This document shows positions 4,373 through 10,868 of a DNA stretch of 21,394 nt, one piece after another (positions within the stretch are counted from its first letter, which is position 1; each line of letters opens with the position of its first letter). Source of the DNA: a virus; the IMG/VR virus record IMGVR_UViG_3300048838_000817, positions 1-21,394 of that record; one strand, written 5' to 3'. The notes under the pieces are model-generated. The model saw only the letters and a list, made by a program, of their open reading frames with translations, had not been told where the DNA came from and did not search any database. The position numbers and the translations under genes were made by a program.

Positions 4373-4825
4373 ATGATGGCTAATGTGCTTATTGATGAAT
4401 CAGAAATAGAGAGATTTGAATACCATCACGTGATACCCTTGAGTATGGGAGGATGAGATATACCTCATAATACTGTTAAGTTATCCCGGGAAGATCACTC
4501 AATCATCCACAGAGTTCAGAATATCAATTATGATGAAATCCGGTATTTTAAGAAGAAGACTAATCACCTTCCTTATCATCATCCTGATTATGAGAAATAT
4601 TGAACTACTCTTCTTACTAAGTACTTTGCCTCTAGTATAACATTACCTAACTACCTGATTAGGGAACAATGAGTTACCCTCAAAAATCTTGCTCACTTTC
4701 TCTACAACCAGAATGACTTACATCCCCGAGCTACCCCTACTCACTACCAACATGACTACACTAAACTCTTTTACTGATTACGTATCTGTATAAATTTGAA
4801 ATTATTCTACTTTACTTTAAATTAA
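4373..4825 (+). CDS. HNH endonuclease (TGA-recoded)
   Basis: ATG at 4373 (or the next codon) to TAA at 4823-4825 gives 150 residues, provided its four in-frame TGA codons are read as Trp; it has no TGG. The N-terminal part carries an HNH core: EYHHVIPLSMGG, then D, then HNTVKLSREDH and IIH, i.e. the paired histidines, the central Asn and the downstream metal-binding histidine. The rest is basic and rich in His and Tyr (KKKTNHLPYHHPDYEKY). HNH proteins of this size are usually homing endonucleases or nicking enzymes of phages. It follows the structured leader at 3998-4372 directly. With the standard code it would be broken into short pieces. Confidence 0.75.
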
Positions 4826-4871
4826 TTTAAAAATAGTTACTTAAAAATTAGGATTATTACCGATTAATTAT

Positions 4872-4879
4872 TATCTTTG
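4872..4879 (+). promoter_or_regulatory. Possible -7 promoter element
   Basis: TATCTTTG matches the Bacteroidota -7 consensus TAnnTTTG and lies 19 nt before the ATG at 4899. No TTTG is present at the expected -33 position, so support is partial. Confidence 0.4.
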
Positions 4880-4898
4880 TATTCTAAACTTGAATACT

Positions 4899-5327
4899 AT
4901 GCATATAGCTATCAATAATCAAACTGATAGAGACTTTTATCGAAATTATTTAACCATTGTTAACTTTGCTCTCTCTTCGAGAAAAGAGATGCAACTAACG
5001 GAAACTGAACTTAATCTTCTTGTTGAATTCCTTTTACTTCCTGAAAAGTTTAAATACACTAGATTCTCCACTCTTGGTAAATCTAAAGTAGCTAAGACAG
5101 TAAAAGAATTATTTGACTGGTATCTTTCCAGAATAAATATCAATAACAAGATTTACTCCATGGTTGAAAAAGGATTTCTTAGAAGAGATGATGACGGGGT
5201 TATTTACTTGATTACCCCTATTCAAAAAGGAATTGAACAAGCCTTGAAGGCTTTTAAAGAAGGAAAGCAATATTCGATATCTTTTGACTTCTCTCCCATA
5301 AAAGAATCTAACACTGATGAAGCGTAA
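4899..5327 (+). CDS. Hypothetical protein, 142 residues, possible winged-helix fold
   Basis: I chose ATG at 4899; an upstream TTG at 4890 would add three residues. It ends in TAA at 5325-5327. The order of likely helices (LTETELNLLVEFLLLP, SKVAKTVKELFDWYLS, NNKIYSMVEKGFLRR) followed by a two-strand wing (DDDGVIYLITP) resembles the helix-turn-helix plus wing of MarR-like DNA-binding proteins, including the common end-of-helix phrase 'ekGflrrdddg'. That would suit a regulator at the start of the right arm, but the match is by eye only. A lysine-rich stretch (KAFKEGKQYS) and an acidic end follow. The next gene starts inside its last codons (11-nt overlap), so the two are translated together. Confidence 0.6.
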   Translation: MHIAINNQTDRDFYRNYLTIVNFALSSRKEMQLTETELNLLVEFLLLPEKFKYTRFSTLGKSKVAKTVKELFDWYLSRININNKIYSMVEKGFLRRDDDGVIYLITPIQKGIEQALKAFKEGKQYSISFDFSPIKESNTDEA

Positions 5328-5745
5328 ATTCTCTCGTAACCACAGAGAACGATACCACTATTCCAAGACAGCTAACACTCCACCTCCCAGACACAGTGTC
5401 ACTTCAATCGATCCTATTATAGATATTATTGTAGTAATACTTGATGGGGAATATTCTAAGAAAGAAGTTAAACAAGTAATTGATCATTATTTCCAATATC
5501 TGAGATCTTGATTTGATAAGCCTTTTCTATCTGCCAGATTTCTTATTCCTGGTATAGGTTCTTTTGAAATTGATGATAACTCTGTTAGAGGATACATCTG
5601 AGAATATCTTCAAAAGCTTAGAAAAGATAGAAACTTGGAATGAGCTAAAACACTTCTAAGAGAATACTGGAGAATTAAAGATTTATCCAGACATCTTAGA
5701 ATAACCAGATCTAAATATCGAAATTATTTTGCAACTAAATTTTAA
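5317..5745 (+). CDS. Hypothetical basic protein, 142 residues (TGA-recoded)
   Basis: ATG at 5317 to TAA at 5743-5745, with three in-frame TGA codons read as Trp and one TGG. The N-terminus is strongly basic and disordered in look (MKRKFSRNHRERYHYSKT, then TPPPRH). A helical region follows (DPIIDIIVVILDGEYSKKEV, KQVIDHYFQYLRS), then a conserved-looking stretch (FLIPGIGSFEIDD) and a C-terminal half rich in Arg, Lys and Leu (YLQKLRKDRNLE, LLREYWRIKDLSRHL). The composition suggests nucleic-acid binding. No family is recognised. It overlaps the preceding gene by 11 nt and ends 2 nt before the GroES-like gene, so all three probably form one operon. Confidence 0.65.
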
Positions 5746-5747
5746 GT

Positions 5748-6191
5748 ATGTTAATTAACGAAGAAATCAAAGAACAAAGAATGCAGCATAACAAAAACAT
5801 GCTTGACATTCCAGTACAACTCCAGAATGGAAAACTTCCCGGAAAGAATTTAATTATTAAGCTATTCTATTATGAAGCTGAAACTATTACCGCTTCTGGC
5901 GTAATAGAACCTCGATACATCGCTGAGACATCAGAAGGTGGCAGACCAGTTGCCAGACTTAGTGAAGAACAATGGCAACCAAGAGGAGTAATTGTTAAAT
6001 TAGGTGAAGAAGTTTATACGGATAAAAACAATATTTTTAAAGTAGGTGATATAGTTTGGGTAGACCATAGGACAACAGCTAATCATTCTCAATTCTTAGT
6101 AAATAGAGAATCTCCTGTTGATGTACCACAAGGATATATTAAAGTACCTACATTCGGAGTAGAATTTATAGAAGGACCTTATGAAAATTAG
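5748..6191 (+). CDS. GroES-like co-chaperonin (T4 gp31-type role)
   Basis: ATG at 5748 to TAA, 147 residues, against about 97 for bacterial GroES and 111 for T4 gp31. After a 30-residue N-terminal extension (rich in Glu, Gln, Lys) comes a GroES-like beta-barrel: NLIIKLFYYEAETITASGVI (first strand and the start of a mobile loop that ends in a hydrophobic patch), a 30-residue variable region, PRGVIVKLGEEV (the GroES 'rG.vvavG' strand), KVGDIVWVDH (the GroES 'kvGD.V.f' strand), and a final strand (VPTFGVEFIEG). Such proteins cap the chaperonin ring during capsid protein folding. The GroEL partner is at 11949-13619, about 6 kb away, not adjacent as in bacteria. No TGA is used. Assignment rests on this motif order. 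Confidence 0.65.
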   Translation: MLINEEIKEQRMQHNKNMLDIPVQLQNGKLPGKNLIIKLFYYEAETITASGVIEPRYIAETSEGGRPVARLSEEQWQPRGVIVKLGEEVYTDKNNIFKVGDIVWVDHRTTANHSQFLVNRESPVDVPQGYIKVPTFGVEFIEGPYEN

Positions 6192-6639
6192 TGACATCAC
6201 TCCTGAAAATATTACCAACGCTGTACAAGGTACAACGAATCTGGTAGCCTCGAAATTGCACATTAGAGAAATTTATCTCGAAGAGCAGTTCAGGTACAGA
6301 GCTTTCTTATGTTTAGAATGTGTAAAGCATGGTAAATGTCTTGTATGCGGGTGCTCTTCTCCCGGTATTTTTTATGCCCCAAATAAACACGATCCAAAAA
6401 ATCGTTGGCCGCTGCTTCTTCAAGATGCGGAATCGTGGGCAAAATTTAAAGAAAGGGACGATACCTTCAAAAAATTCCAAGCCCTCCTTAGCACAAAAGG
6501 CATCAGCTATCTTTCTGATAATTACTTTAGGGATATCCTTAGTATCAGCAATAGCGAGTATAATAGTGTTATGGAAGGATCAACAGGAATACAATCAATT
6601 CCAAAAGGAGGAGATCAGCAGATTAGACCAGCAGCTTAA
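6181..6639 (+). CDS. Zinc-binding-type hypothetical protein, 152 residues
   Basis: ATG at 6181 to TAA at 6637-6639; it starts inside the end of the GroES-like gene (11-nt overlap). Residues 45-62 hold a cysteine cluster (CLECVKHGKCLVCGC), two or more CxxC-type pairs that could bind zinc. A Pro/Asn-rich segment (YAPNKHDPKNRWPLLL) and a helical region follow (DAESWAKFKERDDTFKKF, then ISYLSDNYFRDILSIS). The last 72 codons lie over the start of the M15 peptidase gene in another frame (6425-6639), a long out-of-frame overlap. The function is unknown. The cysteine cluster lies before the overlap, so a shorter true product would keep it. Trp is TGG. Confidence 0.65.
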   Translation: MKISDITPENITNAVQGTTNLVASKLHIREIYLEEQFRYRAFLCLECVKHGKCLVCGCSSPGIFYAPNKHDPKNRWPLLLQDAESWAKFKERDDTFKKFQALLSTKGISYLSDNYFRDILSISNSEYNSVMEGSTGIQSIPKGGDQQIRPAA

Positions 6640-7051
6640 AGAAGCTAATGACTCTATTAAGTTCTTAAACTTTCAATTAGAAGAAAGATCTTTTGATGAC
6701 TACTTTGTAGTGTCAGAATTCGACTCTAAAGATAGAAAAGGTTCTGGACAAAATATGCAAGAAGAATTTAAAGAGAAAATTACGTGTCTTCGTGAAAAAT
6801 TAGGAGACAACATCTTTATAAATTCTGGATTTAGAACCTCGTACCGAAATAGAAATGTAGGCGGTGCAGAAAAATCAGCACATAAGGAAGGTCTAGCTGC
6901 AGACATAAAATGTACAAATAACGAACAAAGATATTTTGTAATAAAAGCAGCACTCGATTGTGGATTTAATAGAATCGGAATCTCAAACAGGTTTATCCAC
7001 GTTGATTGTAAACATTCAAAACGAGAAAACTTAATTTGGTTATATGACTAA
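6425..7051 (+). CDS. Membrane-anchored M15-type peptidase (endolysin)
   Basis: I start it at ATG 6425 (208 residues); an earlier ATG at 6329 in the same frame is less likely because it lies deep inside the preceding gene's cysteine region. A basic N-terminus is followed by one membrane segment (AIFLIITLGISLVSAIASII, near residues 28-47), a short coiled-coil linker (ISRLDQQLKEANDSIKFLNF), and a C-terminal peptidase domain. Zinc ligands of the M15_3 / D-Ala-D-Ala carboxypeptidase type are seen: SAHKEGLAADI (His and Asp) and RFIHVDC (His), with the SGFRT motif before them. The enzyme would cut peptidoglycan cross-links at lysis, with the anchor acting as a signal-anchor. It overlaps the 152-residue gene by 215 nt. 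Confidence 0.8.
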   Translation: MRNRGQNLKKGTIPSKNSKPSLAQKASAIFLIITLGISLVSAIASIIVLWKDQQEYNQFQKEEISRLDQQLKEANDSIKFLNFQLEERSFDDYFVVSEFDSKDRKGSGQNMQEEFKEKITCLREKLGDNIFINSGFRTSYRNRNVGGAEKSAHKEGLAADIKCTNNEQRYFVIKAALDCGFNRIGISNRFIHVDCKHSKRENLIWLYD

Positions 7052-7559
7052 TCTACTTATTAACTTAGACTTAAACTTTTGGGAAGCTAATCCTAACTTA
7101 AAATATATATTCTCTGATCTTTATAATCAAGATCTGTCTATTTCAAAAGAAGAGTCTTCGAAGAAGATGTGATTTATCACTATGATGTATCATCCGAACT
7201 CTGAGTTAGCTGAACTTTATGAATCAGAAAGACTTGATATTTTAAAAGCTGATTACTATAAAGATTTGGAATGAGACGAAGAAGAAAATGAAGCATTAGT
7301 ACAAAAGTTTAAGCATACTTGTCTTTTAAAAAAGAAGAGGTTCTTATCTGACTGGGAAAAGAAATTAGAAGAACGAGATGCCTATATGAATTCTTTGCCT
7401 TATAATGAGGATAACTTTATTATTCTTGAAAAATTAATGGGCAATAGAAAATCTCTTTGGGATGCTTATCACGCTGCAATAGCTGAAGCCGAAAAAGAAG
7501 ATGGTGGATCTGCTTTTGGCGGATTGATCGAATCTCTTACTGAACAAGGAAAAATATAA
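7044..7559 (+). CDS. Hypothetical protein, 171 residues (TGA-recoded)
   Basis: ATG at 7044 overlaps the end of the endolysin gene by 8 nt; TAA at 7557-7559. Two in-frame TGA codons are read as Trp, after KEESSKKM and after YYKDLE; three further Trp are TGG. The protein is soluble and mostly helical with many Glu, Lys and Leu: an N-terminal region NLLINLDLNFWEANPNLKYI, a central charged helix (WDEEENEALVQKFKHTCLL, then KKKRFLSDWEKKLEERDAY), and a C-terminal Ala-rich helix ending in a Gly-rich loop (DAYHAAIAEAEKEDGGSAFG). No family is recognised. Its place between endolysin and the anchored coiled-coil protein suggests a late (lysis or virion) role, by context only. Confidence 0.7.
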
Positions 7560-7563
7560 TCAA

Positions 7564-8280
7564 ATGAAAGTTACAAATATTTTAGCAAGAGTTTTTAGTA
7601 TTGCATTAATTGTTTTACTTTTAGCTTCATTCTATTTTGCTACTCAATTGAAAAGTAAAGCAAATATATTAGAAAAAGAATTAACTGAATTAAAACAAAC
7701 AAGTGATGATATCTCAGAAGAGCGAGATAGACTTTTAGATTTACAAAAACAGTTACGAAAAGAAAATACTAATTTAAAAGAAGAAGTTCAAATACTGACA
7801 GATAAAAAATTAAGTTCTGGTAATACCCGTATACAAAATAATACTATTTATAAATTTGATAATAAACTTGCTGTAAAACTTAATAACGAAATAGATTCTT
7901 TAAAAAGAAATGTAGAATTAGAAAAACTTAGAGCAATATCAATTATAGAAGATTCAGAAAATAGAATAGAAGAACTAAATACGTTTATAGATAGTACGTT
8001 AAGTACATATATTCCTACTCCACACGTTAGCTATTATTCTGATCTATTTAATGAATTCAAAGTAATTACTCAGCCAGATACCACCTTACTTGAAGGTACG
8101 ATAAAAAATGATTTAGAAATAACTCATTACACAAAAAAGGAAAAGAAAAGAGGCAGAGTAACTTATGTTAATGTAAAGAATAATAACCCCTTTGTTGTAG
8201 ATGAAAAGGTAGTCGCTTATAAGATAGAGCGACCTAGGAAAAAATGTTTTATCTTTGGATTGTTATTTAAAAATAATTAA
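7564..8280 (+). CDS. Membrane-anchored coiled-coil protein, possible spanin-like lysis protein
   Basis: ATG at 7564 to TAA at 8278-8280, 238 residues. A single N-terminal membrane helix (IALIVLLLASFYFATQL, near residues 13-29) is followed by a long coiled coil (about residues 30-80, KANILEKELTELKQTSDDIS and on), a linker, a second coiled stretch (about 95-135), then a small C-terminal domain ending in a basic, hydrophobic tail (PRKKCFIFGLLFKNN). A membrane helix plus a periplasmic coiled coil is the layout of i-spanins and of Rz-type proteins, and the endolysin lies just upstream; both support a lysis role but do not prove it. No Trp codon occurs. A hairpin (8289-8309) follows 8 nt after the stop. 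Confidence 0.7.
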   Translation: MKVTNILARVFSIALIVLLLASFYFATQLKSKANILEKELTELKQTSDDISEERDRLLDLQKQLRKENTNLKEEVQILTDKKLSSGNTRIQNNTIYKFDNKLAVKLNNEIDSLKRNVELEKLRAISIIEDSENRIEELNTFIDSTLSTYIPTPHVSYYSDLFNEFKVITQPDTTLLEGTIKNDLEITHYTKKEKKRGRVTYVNVKNNNPFVVDEKVVAYKIERPRKKCFIFGLLFKNN

Positions 8281-8288
8281 AGATCCTG

Positions 8289-8309
8289 CTGTTTCATGGG
8301 ATGAGACAG
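8289..8309 (+). terminator. Stem-loop after the lysis-type genes
   Basis: CTGTTTCAT pairs with ATGAGACAG (9 bp, one G-U) around a GGG loop. ATTTC follows rather than a long T-run. It is either a weak terminator or the first stem of the GC-rich RNA region that follows. Confidence 0.45.
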
Positions 8310-8342
8310 ATTTCAGCTCCCTAGGAAACTAGGGGGCAATTG

Positions 8343-8418
8343 TGCGCGTAGTTTAAAGAGTAAAACACCGGGTCCGAAAGGCCGGGATGGTGGTTCGAGT
8401 CCACCCGTGGTACGCCAC
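8343..8418 (+). tRNA. tRNA-like element, degenerate or unusual
   Basis: The D arm GTTT...AAAC and the T arm GGTGG-TTCGAGT-CCACC are perfect. The acceptor GTGCGCG pairs with CGTgGTAC only with a bulge and two G-U pairs. The anticodon arm is abnormal: CCGG/CCGG encloses a 10-nt stretch GTCCGAAAGG that can itself fold as CC-GAAA-GG. U33 would be the T before CCG, giving anticodon CCG (Arg), but the loop is too long. GCCACCA is encoded at the 3' end. It may be a decayed tRNA or a tRNA mimic inside the surrounding RNA. Confidence 0.5.
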
Positions 8419-8510
8419 CATGAGCAACGATATTAGACAGTTGCCAATATATGGGAAGCTCCCTGGGAAACCAGGGGGCGTCTGGGTCCGCCAGGTATAG
8501 ATTATATAAG

Positions 8511-8657
8511 ATGATACAATTTTTTAAATCGCAAGTCAACAGACTTATCAGTCGTTTATTCTCAAGGAGAAGAGCTGCTGACGTTCCTGAGCATACGACA
8601 AGCTCAACTTCCTGCAAAGGAAACTGTGACGGCTGCTCCTGCCGCATCTGAGATTAA
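8511..8657 (+). CDS. Possible small Cys-rich protein
   Basis: ATG at 8511 to TAA at 8655-8657 gives 48 residues with one TGA read as Trp; without recoding it stops at 8649. A basic amphipathic N-terminus (MIQFFKSQVNRLISRLFSRR) is followed by a polar linker and a cysteine cluster, CKGNCDGCSC. A second frame (8512-8694) is also open once TGA is Trp. It reads like protein in its last 30 codons (PAKETVTAAPAASE..., MELVEVHA) and ends in TAG-TAA, but lacks a convincing start. One frame may be a frameshifted continuation of the other, or the region may be RNA. The call is tentative. Confidence 0.35.
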
Positions 8658-8763
8658 CTCAGAAGAAATGGAGCTGGTGGAAGTGCACGCATAGTAACCT
8701 ATACGTCCCTATTTATTAATTAATTTTTTCATCTGCTTTAAATAGCGAATCTTATATAAGACG

Positions 8764-8787
8764 TCGGTTCGATTCCGACCGGATCCA
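8764..8787 (+). other. Orphan tRNA T arm and 3' acceptor strand
   Basis: GTCGG-TTCGATT-CCGAC is a perfect T arm, followed by CGGATCC and A as the 3' acceptor strand and discriminator base. No matching 5' half (GGATCCG plus D arm) lies within the preceding 75 nt. The nearest partial partner is GATCC at 8282-8286, at the start of the GC-rich RNA region, which would make a roughly 500-nt tRNA-ended RNA. Otherwise this is a tRNA remnant. The stretch 8698-8763 shows nothing else. Confidence 0.5.
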
Positions 8788-8802
8788 CAAATATTTTAAT
8801 TT

Positions 8803-9084
8803 ATGTACGAAGATATTCAAACTAAACTAGCATATAATTTATTACTAAGTTCTGGTAAACTTCGTGAAGAATACCCTGAACTTATGGGAGAATGAGAAGT
8901 TGATTGGCCCGTTATATTTGAATCATTAAATCCTGGGTATAATAAACGTTTAGACGCAAGAGTAGAACAAGCTTTAGATGACGCTGCATTAAGATTATCA
9001 AAAGCAATCTACTCTGATCTATTAGAGTCTAGACCCCCTGATAATATATTTTCATCTCAATTAGATAACGATGTTGATAACTAG
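8803..9084 (+). CDS. Hypothetical protein, 93 residues (TGA-recoded)
   Basis: ATG at 8803 to TAG at 9082-9084, with one in-frame TGA read as Trp (in LMGEWEVDWP; the other Trp is TGG). The TAG here acts as a normal stop, since the next gene already starts upstream of it at 9071. The product is acidic and helical (EDIQTKLAYNLLLSSGKLRE, then RVEQALDDAALRLSKAIYSD). No family is recognised. It opens the run of small genes between the RNA region and the first intron. Confidence 0.65.
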
Positions 9085-9292
9085 CTTTGAATTTGATACG
9101 CCTGAGCAGTATAATCAATGGAAAATAAACAATTCCAGTAATAGTGATTCTTTTCAGTTTGTAACTGTTACCCCTCCGGAAAGATTTCCTGCAAAGTTAA
9201 AACTATTTCCTGATAATAAAAATCCCAATGTGTGGGGTAATTTTGTCTGGTCATATCCTTCTGAAGATCAATCATTTTTTTCACCTTATTAA
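9071..9292 (+). CDS. Hypothetical protein, 73 residues
   Basis: ATG at 9071 overlaps the preceding gene by 14 nt; TAA ends it at 9290-9292. The sequence is rich in aromatic residues, Asn, Ser and Pro (FEFDTPEQYNQWKINNSSNS, VTPPERFPAKLKLFPDN, PNVWGNFVWSYPSEDQSFF), which suggests a small beta-type protein; three Trp are all TGG. The family is unknown. The coupling with its neighbours by overlap supports real translation. Confidence 0.6.
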   Translation: MLITSFEFDTPEQYNQWKINNSSNSDSFQFVTVTPPERFPAKLKLFPDNKNPNVWGNFVWSYPSEDQSFFSPY

Positions 9293-9304
9293 AAATTAAT
9301 TATA

Positions 9305-9784
9305 ATGCTTTACGGAAAATTTTCAGAGCCAATTAAAGTAGGGGACTTAACTTTACACAGTGTAGAAGGTTTATACTTGTATGCAAAATACCTGTATGAT
9401 CAATATGTTCGTCTTGTAACAAGGATTGATGAAGAGTTTAAATGGAGATTTAAACAAAAGTTTAAGGATGAATTAAATGCTTTAAGAAAACTTCAAGAAA
9501 AGAATCAAAAAGAAGCACTTAGAATTCAGCACTTAAAAAATCAAGTGCTTAAGCAGAAAGTACGTAACAAGCAGATCGCTCAGAAGTACCAAGATACTTT
9601 AGATTTATTGAATTTTTCTAATCCAATTGTCCTAGGATGCACTACGATAAATGATTTAGAACATCTTATTAGTTTTGCTAAAGGAACTCATGCTATTGCA
9701 GATTATCAAGCAAAAATGATAAAGCAGTTATTGCAGGAAAATAAAGAATTACGTAAAAATAAAAATATCGAGAACTATGGGTAG
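9305..9784 (+). CDS. Coiled-coil hypothetical protein, 159 residues
   Basis: ATG at 9305 to TAG at 9782-9784. A short beta-type start (MLYGKFSEPIKVGDLTLHSV) leads into a long charged helix (about residues 30-100) with coiled-coil spacing (KFKDELNALRKLQEKNQKEA, LRIQHLKNQVLKQKVRNKQI), a short non-helical part, and a second Lys/Glu-rich helix at the end (LLQENKELRKNKN). No membrane segment is seen. It could be a structural or scaffold-type protein, but no family is recognised. The next gene overlaps it by 8 nt. Confidence 0.65.
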   Translation: MLYGKFSEPIKVGDLTLHSVEGLYLYAKYLYDQYVRLVTRIDEEFKWRFKQKFKDELNALRKLQEKNQKEALRIQHLKNQVLKQKVRNKQIAQKYQDTLDLLNFSNPIVLGCTTINDLEHLISFAKGTHAIADYQAKMIKQLLQENKELRKNKNIENYG

Positions 9785-9971
9785 CAAAGAGGTACTTAAT
9801 AACTATCAATTAATTAGTTATAACAGTACAGATACAAAACCTTCGTATTTAGCTAAACCTTTAGCATCTGATCTTTCACTACTCTTAGTAAGAGAACTTA
9901 GTGGCAAAATAGAAAATACTGAAATTACAAAATTAACTAATAAAATAATTCAACTATTAAATATTAAGTAA
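9777..9971 (+). CDS. Hypothetical protein, 64 residues
   Basis: ATG at 9777 (8-nt overlap with the previous gene) to TAA at 9969-9971, whose last base is the first of the following ATG. The product is polar, with a likely helical second half (LSLLLVRELSGKIENTEITK, then LTNKIIQLLNIK). No Trp, Cys or recognisable motif is present, and the function is unknown. Coupling by overlap at both ends supports it as a real gene. Confidence 0.55.
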   Translation: MGSKEVLNNYQLISYNSTDTKPSYLAKPLASDLSLLLVRELSGKIENTEITKLTNKIIQLLNIK

Positions 9972-10866
9972 TGACAAACGACCCAATAGTTCTGTATTAT
10001 ACCAAATCGTGCTGAAAAAATACTAATATAAAGATCCCTGAGTGGAGCAGGTAGTCTCCACTAATATACGCCAGCTTATCTGTTAGGAGACAGAGAGAAT
10101 CTTCAAAATTCTGGAAGTCCTCGTCCAAAGAGGAATGATACGGGTTAATTCGAGCCCCTTTTATGAGAAATCATAATCGAATAATTGGAAGAATTCAGGG
10201 AAAAGCAGACAAGCCAACCCTGAGCCGAGCCTCGTAAGAGGAAGGTGCAGAGACTACCTGAGTACAGGAATTAGTTTATTTAAGTAAATGAAAAAGCATC
10301 CAATATCCATGATCGAATTACGTTGCGAAAGTTGCAAAAAGTTATTTTATAGAAAGAGTTATGCAGTTGAAAAGTCATTAAAAAGAAATCAACATTACTT
10401 TTACTGCAGTAAAGATTGCCAAAACAAAAATCGAAAAGGTAATCCAGAGCTTCAAAAATATTCTGGTAATAGACTTGATAGTTTATCTCCGTATAAATGG
10501 TATATTAGAGTATCAAAATACAGAGACAAAACAATTGATTTAACTCCGCAATATTTAAAAGAACTTTTTGAATCACAAAACAAAAAATGTGTTTATACTA
10601 AAGTCCCACTAGAATTGTGGGATTATAAAGTTAAAGGTGGAAATAACAAAATATATACAGCATCCCTTGATAGAATAGATTCTGATAAAGGATATATAAA
10701 AGGAAATGTCCAGTTTATATCAATGGCCGCTAATTTCTTTAAACACACAATGTCTCATGAAGAGACTATAGAGTTTTGTAAAATAATTGCAAATAATTAT
10801 AACAATCAGGATAATGATATAGTCCATTAAATGTCGAGTCCTGTCTGGCGTGCTAAAACTTATTAA
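9971..10866 (+). CDS. Small split gene interrupted by a group I intron (28 residues after splicing)
   Basis: ATG at 9971 overlaps the preceding stop (TAATG). Exon 1 reads MTNDPIVLYYTKSCW (Trp from TGA) and on. If the intron starts after ACT at 10024 and ends with the G at 10833, exon 2 (10834-10866) continues in frame as SSPVWRAKTY and stops at TAA. Such a short spliced product is unusual. The 5' splice site is uncertain: only four base pairs (TACT with GGTA) support it, and other T residues nearby are possible. The intron could also sit between genes without a coding exon. Confidence 0.35.
10025..10833 (+). mobile_element. Group I intron carrying an HNH endonuclease
   Basis: The conserved core is visible: P (AATTCAGGGAAAA, 10192-10204), Q (AACCCTGAGCCGAGCC, 10216-10231), R (AAGGTGCAGAGACTA, 10242-10256) and S (GATATAGTCC, 10816-10825). 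GACTA of R pairs with TAGTC of S to form P7. A 5' hairpin GTGGAG/CTCCAC (near 10033-10054) suits P2. The endonuclease gene lies between R and S, thus in the P8 region, and its stop is just past S. Boundaries are approximate, especially the 5' end. Confidence 0.8.
10288..10830 (+). CDS. HNH homing endonuclease in the group I intron
   Basis: ATG at 10288 to TAA at 10828-10830, 180 residues. The N-terminus holds a zinc ribbon (CESCKKLF, then CSKDCQ), the middle is basic, and the C-terminal half holds an HNH core of the phage intron type: C with YTKVPLELW, then SLDRIDSDKGYIKGNVQFIS with the D, the GN pair and the following N. The enzyme cuts intronless alleles and drives intron spread. It uses only TGG for Trp (two), unlike the host genes around it, which may mean recent arrival or simply chance with two codons. 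The last codons overlap the intron's S element. Confidence 0.8.
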   Translation: MKKHPISMIELRCESCKKLFYRKSYAVEKSLKRNQHYFYCSKDCQNKNRKGNPELQKYSGNRLDSLSPYKWYIRVSKYRDKTIDLTPQYLKELFESQNKKCVYTKVPLELWDYKVKGGNNKIYTASLDRIDSDKGYIKGNVQFISMAANFFKHTMSHEETIEFCKIIANNYNNQDNDIVH

Positions 10867-10868
10867 CT

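Larger units (their letters stand above)
8281..8510 (+). ncRNA. GC-rich structured RNA region with paired GAAA-loop hairpins
   Basis: Between AT-rich genes this stretch is distinctly GC-rich and packed with stems. Two matching 9-bp hairpins with GAAA loops flank a tRNA-like element: 8316-8337 (GCTCCCTAG/CTAGGGGGC) and 8458-8479 (GCTCCCTGG/CCAGGGGGC). They differ by one compensated pair (A-T to G-C). Other stems are 8289-8309 and GCAAC/GTTGC (8424-8444), and CTGG-GTCCG-CCAG follows near 8483-8495. GNRA-capped repeats around a tRNA-like core recall large phage RNAs such as GOLLD or ROOL, which are often found beside or around tRNAs, but I see no conserved motif that proves membership. Confidence 0.5.

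Noticed and set aside
3998-4825. HEARO/omega RNA with IscB
   Set aside because: The protein is 150 residues with HNH only; IscB needs split RuvC and is about 400 residues. No guide-like arrangement is visible.
8321-8647. A minus-strand ORF of 108 codons
   Set aside because: It contains the typical antisense T-arm peptide (RVDSNHHPGLS) and covers a GC-rich structured RNA region; no neighbours are on that strand.
8281-8790. tmRNA
   Set aside because: Only five base pairs join the two ends, no tag reading frame ending in Leu-Ala-Ala is seen, and the 5' part lacks the tmRNA D-arm signature. Kept only as a point to test.
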